Shown here: one piece after another, positions 9,691 through 18,570 of the stretch | How the letters are laid out: every line of letters begins with the position of its first letter | Numbering within the stretch: position 1 is the first letter of the stretch | From: Bradyrhizobium tropiciagri | GTDB taxonomy: Bacteria; Pseudomonadota; Alphaproteobacteria; Rhizobiales; Xanthobacteraceae | Reading direction: 5' to 3' | NCBI RefSeq assembly: GCF_001189845.1 | Contig: NZ_LFLZ01000030.1 | Span: 37,644 to 101,643, forward strand | Length of the DNA: 64,000 nucleotides | Position numbers and translations under genes: made by a program | Notes under the pieces: model-generated | The model's input: the letters and a program-made list of their open reading frames with translations, nothing else | What the model was told of the DNA's origin: nothing | Databases searched by the model: none

Positions 9691-10830
9691 GTGCCTGTGA
9701 TACCATCTGTTAATTGGTCTGCGGGCCTGCTCGGGACGCGGCTCGCATTTTTTGTGGCCGGCTTCGGCCTCGCGGCCTGGGCGCCTTTGGTGCCGCTCGC
9801 GAAGGAGCGGCTCGGGGTGGATAACCGCGTGCTCGGTCTTCTGCTACTCTGTCTCGGAGCGGGGTCCGTCATCGCTATGCTTTTGACCAGTGTGTCGAAT
9901 GCGCGCTACGGCAGCAAGCCCATCATCATCGCGGGTGGGCTTGGCATCTCGCTCATCCTGCCGTGGCTTGCAGTTGCCAGCACACCTCTCAGCCTCGGCG
10001 CCATGCTGTTTGCTTTCGGTGTTTCACTTGGTTCGATCGACGTAGCCATGAATATTCATGCGATCGAATTGGAGCACGCCACTGGACGTCCATTGATGTC
10101 CGGCTTCCACGCCCAGTACAGCATTGGCGAATTCACCGGCTCTGCCGCGGTGACCTCGTTCCTTTCGCTGCAGCGTGGCCCGCTTATCTCGACGTTGGTC
10201 TGTTCGGCCTTAATGATGATCGCGATTATGTCAGCTTGGCCGCGGCTGCTCGCCATGAGTTTGAGACCGCAGGAACCGTTGTTTGTCTTGCCCAATCGTA
10301 GTGTGTTGCTGATAGCCGTACTCGCGGCTATCACCTTTCTCGTCGAAGGTGCAATGCTTGATTGGAGCGCTTTGCTTCTCGTTGGGCAAGGCCTCCTCGC
10401 AGAGGCGCGCGGCGGCCTTGGTTGTATGTTCTTCTCAATTGCGATGGCCGCAGGCCGTCTCAGCGGAGATACCATGGTAGCTCGGCTCGGCGACCGTACC
10501 ACATTGATGCTCGGGACCGTGCCAATCTTGACCGGCTTCTTGGCCGTGGTGGCCGCGCCGATTGCGTTGATTGCCATGGCGGGGTTCGTGCTTATTGGAT
10601 TGGGTGTTTCAAATGTTGTACCCGTACTGTGTCGACGCGCCGGCAAACAGAGAGTGATGCCCGTAGGCGTTGCGATTGCAGTCATCACCACAGCCGGGTA
10701 TGCGGGTATACTGGTCGGTCCCGCCAGCATCGGGCTCGTCGCACACATGGTCGGCTTGCCGTTGGCGTTCGCGATGTTAGGTGTGCTCATGTGCATCGCG
10801 ACGCTGTCGGCGCGGATGGTGATGGCATAG
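9691..10830 (+). CDS. MFS transporter, YbjJ/fucose-permease-like
   Basis: The 379-residue protein has about twelve hydrophobic segments with the MFS 6+6 pattern. Typical features are GFGLAAWAPLVPLAKERLGV in TM1, GSIDVAMNIHAIELE in TM4 and EGAMLDWSALLL in TM7. The last is characteristic of the YbjJ branch, which is related to sugar permeases. The start is uncertain: GTG 9691 follows AGGA directly, which is too close for an ideal ribosome binding site, so translation may begin at another non-ATG codon nearby. It lies 0.3 kb from nolK but on the opposite strand, so a link to fucose metabolism is only suggestive. The substrate is unknown. Confidence 0.75.
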   Translation: MPVIPSVNWSAGLLGTRLAFFVAGFGLAAWAPLVPLAKERLGVDNRVLGLLLLCLGAGSVIAMLLTSVSNARYGSKPIIIAGGLGISLILPWLAVASTPLSLGAMLFAFGVSLGSIDVAMNIHAIELEHATGRPLMSGFHAQYSIGEFTGSAAVTSFLSLQRGPLISTLVCSALMMIAIMSAWPRLLAMSLRPQEPLFVLPNRSVLLIAVLAAITFLVEGAMLDWSALLLVGQGLLAEARGGLGCMFFSIAMAAGRLSGDTMVARLGDRTTLMLGTVPILTGFLAVVAAPIALIAMAGFVLIGLGVSNVVPVLCRRAGKQRVMPVGVAIAVITTAGYAGILVGPASIGLVAHMVGLPLAFAMLGVLMCIATLSARMVMA

Positions 10831-11106
10831 TCTCTCTAAGCGTCGGCTCAGAGGGAATAGCGACGCGCGTCGAGCTAATGACCGGTCGCAAGGCGGCGTT
10901 CGTGCCGAGCGTCGATAGCTCGCAATGGCTGTGGAACGGCACGTAGATTATGCCTCTGTCCCTGCAAGTCGGCTGGCTGAGCCGCGGCTTTGACACACCG
11001 GATCACTCGGCGTTGGGCGTCCCACCGAGCGTTGTTGTTAACGAACTCGGTCGACTGCGCGGCGAAGTTGATTATCTGCGTGAGCGGCCCGGCTATGTTG
11101 AGACAT

Positions 11107-12117
11107 TCACCGCCGAGTATTCTGGGATCGGCCCTGCGCCCGCTGATCGGGACACGCGGCTACTCTGGCCGTCCATCTGCTGTCGGCGAGATACGACCGA
11201 TACGCCAACTGAATGCCCTCCTGCAGTGAGGTCTGGGCGCGCCAGCCGAGCCTGCCCAGTCGGCTGACGTCGAGCAACTTGCGCGGCGTGCCGTCCGGGC
11301 GCGAGGTGTCGAAGCTGATCTCGCCGCGAAAGCCGATGGCGGCCGCGACCAACAGGGCGAACTCGGCGATGGTGATGTCCTCGCCGGTGCCGATATTGAC
11401 CAGTTCCGGCGAGGAATAGGTCTTCATCAGATGGATGCAAGCGTCGGCGAGATCGTCGACATAGAGGAATTCGCGGCGGGGCGTGCCGGTGCCCCACACC
11501 ACGACATTGCTGGCTCCCGCGGCCTTCGCCTCGTGGAAGCGGCGGATCAGTGCGGCGACGACGTGGCTATATTCGGGATGATAATTGTCGCCGGGACCGT
11601 AGAGATTGGTCGGCATCACGCTGATGAAATCGGCGCCATACTGGCTGCGATAGGCCTCGGCCATCTTGATGCCGGCGATCTTGGCGATCGCATAGGGCTC
11701 GTTGGTCGGCTCGAGCAGGCCGGTCAGCATCGAATCCTCGCGCAGCGGTTGCGGCGCCAGGCGCGGATAGATGCAGGACGAGCCGAAGAACATCAGCTTC
11801 TCGCAGCCATTGGCGTGGGCCGCCTGGATCACGTTGGTCGAGATCGCCAGATTGTCGTAAAGGAATTCGGCGCGCAGCGTGTTGTTGGCAACGATGCCAC
11901 CGACCTTGGCGGCGGCGAGGAACACGGCCTGCGGCCGTTTCCCGGCGAACCAGGAATTCACCGCCGCCTGGTCGCGTAAATCGACCTCGCTGCGCGACAC
12001 CGTCAGCAGATCGGCATCTTCGCGCGCCAGCCGGCGCATCAGCGCCGAGCCGACCATGCCGCGATGGCCGGCGACGAAAACCGTCTTGCCCTTCAGTTCA
12101 AACGCCGTGCTTGCCAT
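11107..12117 (-). CDS. nolK: GDP-L-fucose synthase (GDP-4-keto-6-deoxy-D-mannose epimerase/reductase), NolK-type
   Basis: The protein epimerises and reduces GDP-4-keto-6-deoxymannose to GDP-L-fucose, the donor for fucosylation of Bradyrhizobium Nod factors. It shows an N-terminal NAD(P) site (VFVAGHRGMVGSAL), AAAKVGGI, FFGSSCIYP with the catalytic Ser, and the Y-x3-K pair (YAIAKIAGIK), followed by MPTNLYGPGDNYH. I chose ATG 12117 (MASTAFEL), which overlaps noeL by 20 nt; ATG 12126 is the alternative. The first 300 residues are very GC-rich, but the last 35 (from about 11210 downward) look unrelated to the family and match the local AT-richer DNA. The 3' end may therefore have been replaced by a rearrangement. 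It is translationally coupled to noeL. Confidence 0.88.
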   Translation of the reverse strand: MASTAFELKGKTVFVAGHRGMVGSALMRRLAREDADLLTVSRSEVDLRDQAAVNSWFAGKRPQAVFLAAAKVGGIVANNTLRAEFLYDNLAISTNVIQAAHANGCEKLMFFGSSCIYPRLAPQPLREDSMLTGLLEPTNEPYAIAKIAGIKMAEAYRSQYGADFISVMPTNLYGPGDNYHPEYSHVVAALIRRFHEAKAAGASNVVVWGTGTPRREFLYVDDLADACIHLMKTYSSPELVNIGTGEDITIAEFALLVAAAIGFRGEISFDTSRPDGTPRKLLDVSRLGRLGWRAQTSLQEGIQLAYRSYLADSRWTARVAACPDQRAQGRSQNTRR

Positions 12118-13183
12118 TGGCCGCATCCTGCCTGGCCTCGACGAGATCGCTGGCGACCATTTCCTTCACCAGTTGCGCGAACGGCGTCTTCGGCGCCCAG
12201 CCGAGCTTGGCGCGCGCCTTGCTGGCGTCGCCGATCAGAAGATCGACCTCGGTCGGGCGGAAATAGGCCGGGTCGATCTGCACCAGCGTATTGCCGGACG
12301 CCTTGTCGACACCGATCTCCTCGACACCCTTGCCGCGCCATTCGATGCTGCGGCCGACCTCGGCAAACGCAAGTTCAACGAACTCGCGCACCGACCGCGT
12401 CTCGCCGGTCGCGAGCACGAAGTCGCCGGGCTCGTCCGCCAGCAGGATCTTGTGCATGCCCTCGACATAGTCGCGGGCGTGGCCCCAGTCGCGCTTGGCA
12501 TCGAGATTGCCGAGATAGAGCTTGTTCTCCAAGCCGGCTTCGATGCGGGCGACGGCGCGGGTGATCTTGCGCGTCACGAACGTCTCGCCGCGGATCGGGC
12601 TCTCATGGTTGAACAGGATGCCGTTGCTGGCGAACATGCCGTAGGCCTCACGGTAGTTCACCGTGATCCAGTAGCCGTAGAGCTTGGCGGCACCGTAGGG
12701 CGAGCGCGGATAGAACGGCGTCGTTTCCTTCTGCGGCACCTCCTGCACGAGCCCGTACAGCTCCGAGGTCGAGGCCTGATAGAACCGCGTCTCCTTCTCC
12801 ATGCCGAGGATACGGATCCCCTCCAACAGGCGCAGCACGCCGATCGCGTCCGCATTGGCGGTGTATTCCGGGCTCTCGAAGCTGACCTGGACGTGGCTCT
12901 GGGCGGCAAGATTGTAGATCTCGGTCGGCCGGATCTGCTGCATCAGCCGGATCAGATTGGTCGAATCGGTCATGTCGCCGTAGTGCATCAGGAACGGCAC
13001 GTTGCCGGCGTGCGGATCCTGGTAGAGATGGTCGACGCGCGCAGTGTTGAACGAGGATGAGCGGCGCTTGATCCCGTGCACGGTATAGCCGAGACCGAGC
13101 AGATATTCGCCGAGATACGCACCGTCCTGCCCGGTGATGCCGGTGATCAGCGCAACGCGCCGCTTCGAATCCTGAGCCGCCAT
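12098..13183 (-). CDS. noeL: GDP-mannose 4,6-dehydratase, NoeL-type
   Basis: The 361-residue SDR enzyme dehydrates GDP-D-mannose to the 4-keto-6-deoxy sugar, the first step towards the GDP-fucose used on Nod factors. Visible motifs are ALITGITGQDGAYL (NADP site), HGIKRRSSSFNT, NLAAQSHVQVSFE, the catalytic T/S and Y-x3-K region (QASTSELYG and YGAAKLYGYW) and FNHESPIRGETFVTRKI. Length is normal for Gmd. The start is ATG 13183 (MAAQDSKRR) after AAGAGAGACC. Nearly all codons end in G or C, unlike the flanking island DNA, so the noeL-nolK block looks like a recent chromosomal-type import. I saw no convincing nod box upstream. Gmd homologues also serve lipopolysaccharide synthesis; the nodM neighbour favours the Nod-factor role. 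Confidence 0.9.
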   Translation of the reverse strand: MAAQDSKRRVALITGITGQDGAYLGEYLLGLGYTVHGIKRRSSSFNTARVDHLYQDPHAGNVPFLMHYGDMTDSTNLIRLMQQIRPTEIYNLAAQSHVQVSFESPEYTANADAIGVLRLLEGIRILGMEKETRFYQASTSELYGLVQEVPQKETTPFYPRSPYGAAKLYGYWITVNYREAYGMFASNGILFNHESPIRGETFVTRKITRAVARIEAGLENKLYLGNLDAKRDWGHARDYVEGMHKILLADEPGDFVLATGETRSVREFVELAFAEVGRSIEWRGKGVEEIGVDKASGNTLVQIDPAYFRPTEVDLLIGDASKARAKLGWAPKTPFAQLVKEMVASDLVEARQDAANGKHGV

Positions 13184-14023
13184 GGTCTCTCTTAGCTGCG
13201 CTGGAAAGAAAGCTTCCCTTCGAATCGTTCCTTTGCGAAACGGGATTCTCGAGAAATCTGCCGGCGCACTTCACCCGCAATCAGAGGAAGCCGATCGTTA
13301 GATCTAGTCATACACATCGTGCTGAAATGCACACTATATACATTGATTTAAATCGTGCTGGAGGGGGAATATCCATCGAGCTTCAAAATGAAAACCAACG
13401 AACCATCGCAGATGGCGAACCCCGTTATGTGCATACGTCAATCAGAGAGGCCGCAGTCCGTGTTCTCTATCTCTCATTGGGTGCGTGCATTCGCTCGGTG
13501 TGGCCATGGCGCAAGCGGGTGACTTGCTGAAGCCGCGTAGTCGATGTATTCGTCTGAACTCTGCACGTAAGCCAGAGCACGGCGAAGCCTGCGCATCAAC
13601 AACATTAGCCCTACAAAATGCCCGGATCCTTCTTCTTAACGGAACCCGTAGTCTGGGCAGCAGGATCATCGACGATGATCATCGCTCTTCTTCTGACGGC
13701 CCGCTCTCGTAAGCGTTGGATGGTCGACGCGAGCACGAAATGTGAGAATGCAGCAAACGTTGGTATAGTTCTTCGAACAGGTTCGATATCGAAAGCTTAC
13801 GTTCGTACAATGGAGCTTCGGTGGCAATCAATTAGTCTCATCCCGACCCACATAGCTGGAAACCGTCAGAGGCTGATGAGCCTATTACACCAGCGCGACA
13901 AACCCTAGAACGGTTGCGTGAATGCGAGAGCAGGACGTTGTAAGGTGACGCCACACTACTTGCACGACGTATCCTTGCGGCGGCCTCGTGCGGCAATGAC
14001 GCCATCGTCGCTATCCAGCGAAA
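13184..14023. other. Divergent intergenic region noeL/nodM
   Basis: About 840 bases. I searched both strands for a nod box (ATC-N9-GAT pairs ending near CAATCGATTTTACCAATC) and found none that is convincing. TCGTGCTG occurs twice (about 13317 and 13353). Open frames here have no recognisable motif. Confidence 0.45.
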
Positions 14024-14052
14024 GTCAGTTTTTGTCGAAAGCGAATTTCATG
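14024..14052 (+). promoter_or_regulatory. tts-box-like sequence upstream of nodM (imperfect)
   Basis: GTCAG at 14024 is followed by TCGAAAGC at 14034, which are the two most conserved blocks of the TtsI-binding tts box. The spacer is 2 bases longer than in the usual GTCAG-CTTn-TCGAAAGC arrangement, and the downstream part is poorly conserved. It lies about 57 bases before nodM. It may be a chance or decayed site. Confidence 0.3.
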
Positions 14053-14108
14053 ACCAGATTTCCTGTCGGGGACGTCGGGTTCTTTGAACTTGGGCGGCAT
14101 TAATCGAT

Positions 14109-15935
14109 ATGTGTGGAATTGTCGGCATCTTGGGGCGTGGTCCGGTCGTCGGGCAGTTGGTCGCTTCGCTCAAGCGATTGGAATATCGTGGCTACGACTC
14201 CGCAGGCCTTGCGACGCTCGAAGGGCTACGTATCGAGCTCCGGCGGGCTGAAGGTAAGCTGAGAAACCTTGAGGAGCGGCTGCGCTATTGTCCGCCCGAG
14301 GGGCATACCGGTATAGGTCATACCCGCTGGGCGACTCATGGAAAACCGACCGAGAGCAATGCTCATCCGCATGCGACGGAGAATGTCGCGGTCGTTCATA
14401 ACGGAATCATTGAAAACTTCCGCGAGTTGCGAGCCGAGCTGGAGCGGGATGGGGCCAACTTTCGCTCAGAGACGGACACGGAGGTGGTGGCGCATCTCGT
14501 CGAATCTTATCTCAAGAATGGCTACTCGCCGCAGGATGCAGTACAAGCGTCGCTGCCGCGGCTGCGCGGCGCCTTCGCGCTTGCATTCCTCTTCAAGGCT
14601 CACGACGACCTTTTGATCGGTGCGCGCAAGGGATCGCCCCTCGCGATCGGACATGGCAACGGCGAAGTGTATCTAGGATCGGACGCGATCGCGCTCGCGC
14701 CGTTGACCGACACCATCACCTATCTTGAAGACGGCGACTGGGCCGTGCTTACCCGAGCGATTTGCGTGATCTATGGCGCAGACGGCTCCGTCGTGCAGCG
14801 GGAGACATCAAAGCCTGGCGTATCGTCACTCCTTGTGGATAAAGAGAACTATCGCCATTTCATGGCCAAGGAAATCCACGAGCAGCCGAGAGTGGCCTGC
14901 AAAACACTGGCGCACTATCTTGATACGGCAGGCGAGCGCGTAGCCCTGCCGCTCACATTGCCGTTCGATTTTAACTCCATTCGGCGCATCTCAATTACCG
15001 CGTGCGGAACGGCAAACTACGCCGGTCACATCGCCAAATACTGGTTCGAGCGGTTAGCTCGCTTGCCTGTTGAGATCGATGTAGCCTCCGAGTTCCGCTA
15101 TAGGGAGGCGCCTTTGCGTCAGGGCGATCTCGCGATCGTCATCTCACAGTCCGGCGAAACCGCTGACACACTAGCTGCGCTGCGATACGCCAAGAGTCAG
15201 GGCCTGCACACGATATCTGTGGTCAACGTCCCTACGTCGACGATTGCGCGCGAGAGCGAATCCATGCTGCCGACGCTGGCGGGGCCAGAAATCGGCGTCG
15301 CTTCTACGAAGGCATTCATCTGCCAGCTGATGGTATTGGCGGTGCTTGCCGTCGCGGCAGGAAGAGAGCGCGGTAAGCTCTCAGAGATCCATGAATCGAA
15401 GCTCGTCCGAGAGCTCATCGAAGTGCCGCGGTTGATTGCTGCGGCGCTGTTGATCGAGCCGCAGATCGAAAAGCTCGCGGGTGATATCGCCAACTCGAGG
15501 GACGTGCTCTATCTCGGCCGTGGCACGTCTGCCCCCCTGGCGTTGGAGGGCGCACTCAAGTTGAAGGAAATTTCCTATATTCACTCGGAAGGTTATGCTG
15601 CCGGCGAGCTCAAGCACGGACCGATCGCCTTGATCGATGAGGCCGTGCCTGTGGTGACGATTGCGCCTTACGACGAGCTCTTCGAGAAAACCGTATCGAA
15701 TATGCAAGAAGTTGCAGCTCGCGGCGGCAAGATCGTTCTGATCACCGATGCGAAGGGCGCTTTGGAAGCGACGCTAGACACACTCATGACCATTGTGCTG
15801 CCGGAGATGGTCGCAAACTTTGCGCCGATGGTCTATGCCATTCCGCTTCAGCTCTTGGCTTACCATGCCGCCCTCGTAAGAGGCGCGGACGTAGATCAGC
15901 CACGTAATCTCGCCAAATCGGTGACTGTCGAATGA
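14109..15935 (+). CDS. nodM: Glutamine--fructose-6-phosphate aminotransferase (glucosamine synthase), NodM-type
   Basis: The 608-residue enzyme converts fructose-6-phosphate and glutamine to glucosamine-6-phosphate, the precursor of the chitin backbone of Nod factors. It begins MCGIVGILG, so Cys2 is the N-terminal nucleophile of the glutaminase domain after Met removal. HTRWATHGKP and the NGIIENFRELR segment complete that domain. Two SIS domains follow (SQSGETADT near 350, GRGTSAPLALEGALKLKE near 475), and it ends DQPRNLAKSVTVE, the normal GlmS terminus. Its location beside noeL/nolK suggests a symbiotic paralogue of housekeeping GlmS, hence nodM, but sequence alone cannot separate the two. 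An imperfect tts-like sequence precedes it. Confidence 0.88.
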   Translation: MCGIVGILGRGPVVGQLVASLKRLEYRGYDSAGLATLEGLRIELRRAEGKLRNLEERLRYCPPEGHTGIGHTRWATHGKPTESNAHPHATENVAVVHNGIIENFRELRAELERDGANFRSETDTEVVAHLVESYLKNGYSPQDAVQASLPRLRGAFALAFLFKAHDDLLIGARKGSPLAIGHGNGEVYLGSDAIALAPLTDTITYLEDGDWAVLTRAICVIYGADGSVVQRETSKPGVSSLLVDKENYRHFMAKEIHEQPRVACKTLAHYLDTAGERVALPLTLPFDFNSIRRISITACGTANYAGHIAKYWFERLARLPVEIDVASEFRYREAPLRQGDLAIVISQSGETADTLAALRYAKSQGLHTISVVNVPTSTIARESESMLPTLAGPEIGVASTKAFICQLMVLAVLAVAAGRERGKLSEIHESKLVRELIEVPRLIAAALLIEPQIEKLAGDIANSRDVLYLGRGTSAPLALEGALKLKEISYIHSEGYAAGELKHGPIALIDEAVPVVTIAPYDELFEKTVSNMQEVAARGGKIVLITDAKGALEATLDTLMTIVLPEMVANFAPMVYAIPLQLLAYHAALVRGADVDQPRNLAKSVTVE

Positions 15936-16554
15936 AGCCGCGGTGGTAATGTCGGAGCCTCCCGCCTCGGCATCGGGCTGTTGGGTTTGCGTTCCGCTGT
16001 GTTGGTCGTGGATGACGGAGCCGGAAAAGTTCTCGATATAGTTGCATCCGAAGTTGCTTGTAGCTTCTGTCTGGTTGCGCGCTCACGCAATCCTGTTGCG
16101 CCGCCCCTGGCTCCGCTGATCGGCCAGACAGGTGAGCTTCGAAGGGGAACGATCCCGGCATCAACAGGTCAATCATAGACCGATTAGCTGGACGAGCAGA
16201 TTCAATCTTGTTTGGGTCATCATCCTAACCCCTGACTAACGCTGATGGGCACCAGGCCCGCCTTCCTACAGGGCCAAATCACCCTGAAGCAGATTTCGGA
16301 ACCGATGCTCGGTATCCTCGCGCCCTTGCCGAAACCGACGAGCAGACCGGCGTAGGGAGCTTCGGGCTCCTCCGCCGCGGCTAGCTCATTGGTAGCGCGT
16401 AGGCGCGGCAACTGACTTTTTTCAAAATGCCAGCATGCGCGCCATGTCGGCCAACTTGAGCATGGTGAGCGTCATGCGGAGACCACGCGCTGAAGGTTGA
16501 TCTGGTCGGCTAGGAAGATCTCGCGGAATGGTTTGTCGCGAGGTCACAATGTCC
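15936..16554. other. Gap after nodM, no gene recognised
   Basis: About 620 bases. Frames on both strands lack motifs, and the minus frame overlapping the end of nodM is antisense noise. The region probably belongs to the IS-scrambled block that follows. Confidence 0.4.
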
Positions 16555-16600
16555 AAGGATAGTCGTAAGGATAGCGATAAGGATAGGCATATACCTATCC
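16555..16600. repeat. Three 12-bp tandem units (AAGGATAG + 4 nt) ending in an inverted repeat
   Basis: AAGGATAG recurs at 16555, 16567 and 16579 with an exact 12-base period (units end TCGT, CGAT, GCAT). The last unit also forms a perfect 7-bp inverted repeat, GGATAGG (16581-16587) with CCTATCC (16594-16600). The array abuts the IS66 tnpA fragment, so it may be part of an IS end or a relic of replication slippage. No function is evident. Confidence 0.6.
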
Positions 16601-16601
16601 T

Positions 16602-16991
16602 CGAACACGCGCTGACACGCTGCAGCGTGTCGAGATCATCACCGGGACGGGCCGGCGTCGGCGCTGGTCGACCGATGCAAAGGCGACGATTGTCGCGGAG
16701 AGTTTTGCGCCGGGTGCGAGCGTGTCCGCGGTGGCGCGACGACACGACATCAGTCCAAGCTTGTTGTTCCTGTGGCGTCGCCAGACCACGCGGTCGCAGG
16801 TCGCGGAGCACGGGGACAGAGGCATGCCAGTTGGCTTTGTGCCGGTCGCGATCACCGGCCGTGGCGGCCCTAGTGAGGAGCAGGCGACGATCGAGATCGA
16901 GGTCGGCGCGGTTCGCATCCGTGTTAGGGCGACAGTCGACCGGCAGGCACTGTGCGAGGTGCTGGCGGCGGTCGGGACGGCTGGTCGATGA
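16602..16991 (+). pseudogene. IS66-family TnpA (helix-turn-helix accessory protein), 5'-truncated
   Basis: The frame reads QRVEIITG, RRRRWSTDAKATIVAES and the helix-turn-helix ASVSAVARRHDISPSLLFLWRRQ, which is the typical IS66 OrfA/TnpA. It then runs through EIEVGAVRIRVRATVDRQAL to a stop at 16991. No proper start codon remains, since a stop lies at 16584 in the same frame, so the N-terminus is missing or altered. The stop overlaps the ATG of the following tnpB fragment (ATGA), the normal IS66 arrangement. Its tnpC partner does not follow. Confidence 0.75.
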
Positions 16992-17143
16992 TCGGGCTTC
17001 GAGCTGGGTTGTCGATCTGGATTGCGACGGAGCCGGTCGATTTCCGCCGCGGCATGGACTCGCTGGCGATGCTGGTGAGCGAGGCCTTTGGAGCCGATCC
17101 GTTCTTATGTGTCGGACGAGATTATGTGGCGGAGGCGCCCTAA
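16988..17143 (+). pseudogene. IS66-family TnpB, 3'-truncated
   Basis: The 51-residue frame starts MIGLRAGLSIWIATEPVDFRRGMDSLAMLV, the conserved N-terminus of IS66 TnpB. Similarity stops after GADPF, where a full protein would continue for about 65 more residues. The break at about 17103-17143 is close to the remains of an IS4/Tn5-type transposase on the other strand, suggesting that an insertion or deletion removed the rest. Confidence 0.75.
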
Positions 17144-17224
17144 CGCCAGCCAGGGTCGGCCACGGCTGGATTCCTCCGCCTGCCCCTCGTGCGGACGTGG
17201 GATCCCCCTGCGCCGTTACGCCGG

Positions 17225-17607
17225 AGGGGCATTGTCCGGCTTTATAGCGCCCAGCGTTGATGGTCTTCGTGTACCCGATCTTGCCGGGCGACTGGCGACT
17301 GTAGATGAACTCGGTCGTGTCCTGAAGGATCAGGACAGGCCCTCCGCTGGCTTTGAAGCGCGCTGCGGTCGCAGCGAAATGTCCCGCCATCACACCGTGT
17401 TCGGTGACGCGGATTGTCGAAAAATCGATAGGCCGCCTTCGTCGCAGCCCAATCGCCACAGGCCGCTGGGACCGGCTTACCCGGGGCGGCGGAAAGCTGC
17501 TCCAGCAACCGCCGTAAACGACGTTGCAGACGCTTACCCGGAAGACTCGCCGCAGCCGACTCGGCATCTTGCCAGCCGGCCGAGCCGGGCTCCGATCCAA
17601 CATTCAT
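17225..17607 (-). pseudogene. IS4-family (Tn5-like) transposase N-terminal part, frameshifted
   Basis: One minus frame from 17607 reads LPGKRLQRRLRRLLEQL and AATKAAYRFFDNP, the Tn5-type DNA-binding N-terminal domain. A second frame continues with RVTEHGVMAGHFAATAARF, GGPVLILQDTTEFIYS and KIGYTKTINAG, the start of the DDE domain with its first catalytic Asp. A frameshift near 17400 separates the two, and the rest of the DDE domain is gone after about 17230. The long composite minus frame to 16422 is not real protein beyond this point. Confidence 0.7.
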
Positions 17608-18482
17608 CCATGACGCCCCAGTGATTCGGCGTCATGGACAGAATCACGCCCGATTCAGATTGGGCAAGCCCGCTCGAAGATGTGGGTAATTGAAAGCTTC
17701 ACCGGACGGATACCAACGAACTTGCGGGCGCCATCGCTTAGCGGCTCCTTGTTGAGCCGAACAGCCGCGGCCCCTTCCTGTTTGTGAACAGCGTCATCAC
17801 GTTGCGGGCTGATTGCGGCGAGGTGATAGTGCAGAAAAAATCGGAGGTGACTGCCGACCGCTCAGGGACCGCTCGTCGTTATAATGTCTGCCGATGTCTC
17901 CACTTTCTTTCTGGCAAGGCACAGGAACGGATAAGCATTGACGCATTCGGCCCCTGCTCTGAGTCTAACGCGCACCAGGATGTATGACACCGAACTTTGC
18001 AATTACAATTAATCGACTACTCAAGATCGGCCCGTGGTCAGGCTTCATCCGCCCTGAATGGCGACGAGAGCCACTGAGTTTGGTCGCGTTCCATGCCAAG
18101 CCGGACCGCATCGAAAAGATCCTGATCACGGAAACGCCTCAAGAAAGCAACGAGTAAACCCTTGCTCGTGCTTCAGGTGGATGATCCGATCGAACCTGGC
18201 GCGAAACAGGTCGCCTTCCCCCGTCGTTTCCGGCTTCTTCGGGCGCATCGCGCGCCTCCGCTACGAAGGAATCACGGCTGGCTACTCTGCAGGCTTTCCG
18301 GCCTTCCGCCGTGAAAAGCTTGCAATCTCGTATCGCAGCGGGGCCAAAAACCGACTCTCACTCAACGGCTTGGACACTTCTTCACGGACGACACTTATGA
18401 AGACGCCCCGGCGAGCGCGGCGCCGGACTGCGCGCCTCGCCCTGTCGTTTCACCGAATTTAGTTCTCCCTTTATTTGCCCGC
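17608..18482. other. IS-derived gap upstream of the nopP-like gene
   Basis: About 870 bases. Apart from a short transposase start on the minus strand (18150-18248), nothing is recognisable. Frames on the plus strand at 18058-18462 are antisense to that remnant. Confidence 0.45.
18150..18248 (-). pseudogene. N-terminal stub of an IS5/IS1182-type transposase
   Basis: From ATG 18248 on the minus strand the frame reads MRPKKPETTGEGDLFRARFD and then RIIHLKHEQG, the typical beginning of this transposase class (an RPK start, a DLFRARLDQII-like block and MKH). The family similarity ends after about 33 residues. The element is otherwise deleted. Confidence 0.55.
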
Positions 18483-18513
18483 GTCAGCTTACGGACAGCT
18501 AAGCTGCTTATCA
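18483..18513 (+). promoter_or_regulatory. tts box (TtsI-binding site) of the nopP-like gene
   Basis: GTCAGCTTACGGACAGCT at 18483-18500 agrees with the rhizobial tts-box core (GTCAGCTTnTCGAAAGCT) at most positions and is followed by AAGCTGCTTATCA. The tts box drives type III secretion genes through the response regulator TtsI. It lies 58 bases before the ATG of the effector-like gene, a normal distance, and shares its 3' part (GCTGCnTATCAG) with the site at 27351. Confidence 0.75.
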
Positions 18514-18570
18514 GCGGAGTCAGGTCTAACGACCTGAACACAATACAACATCCATAGGAGTGTGGTCGTC

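Noticed and set aside
11879..13060. 393-codon plus-strand open frame across noeL
   Set aside because: It is antisense to the intact noeL gene. GC-rich codon bias removes stops on the opposite strand, and the translation has no recognisable family.
16422..17603. 393-codon minus-strand open frame
   Set aside because: Only a short internal part matches an IS4/Tn5-type transposase. The remainder is antisense to IS66 fragments and low-complexity sequence.
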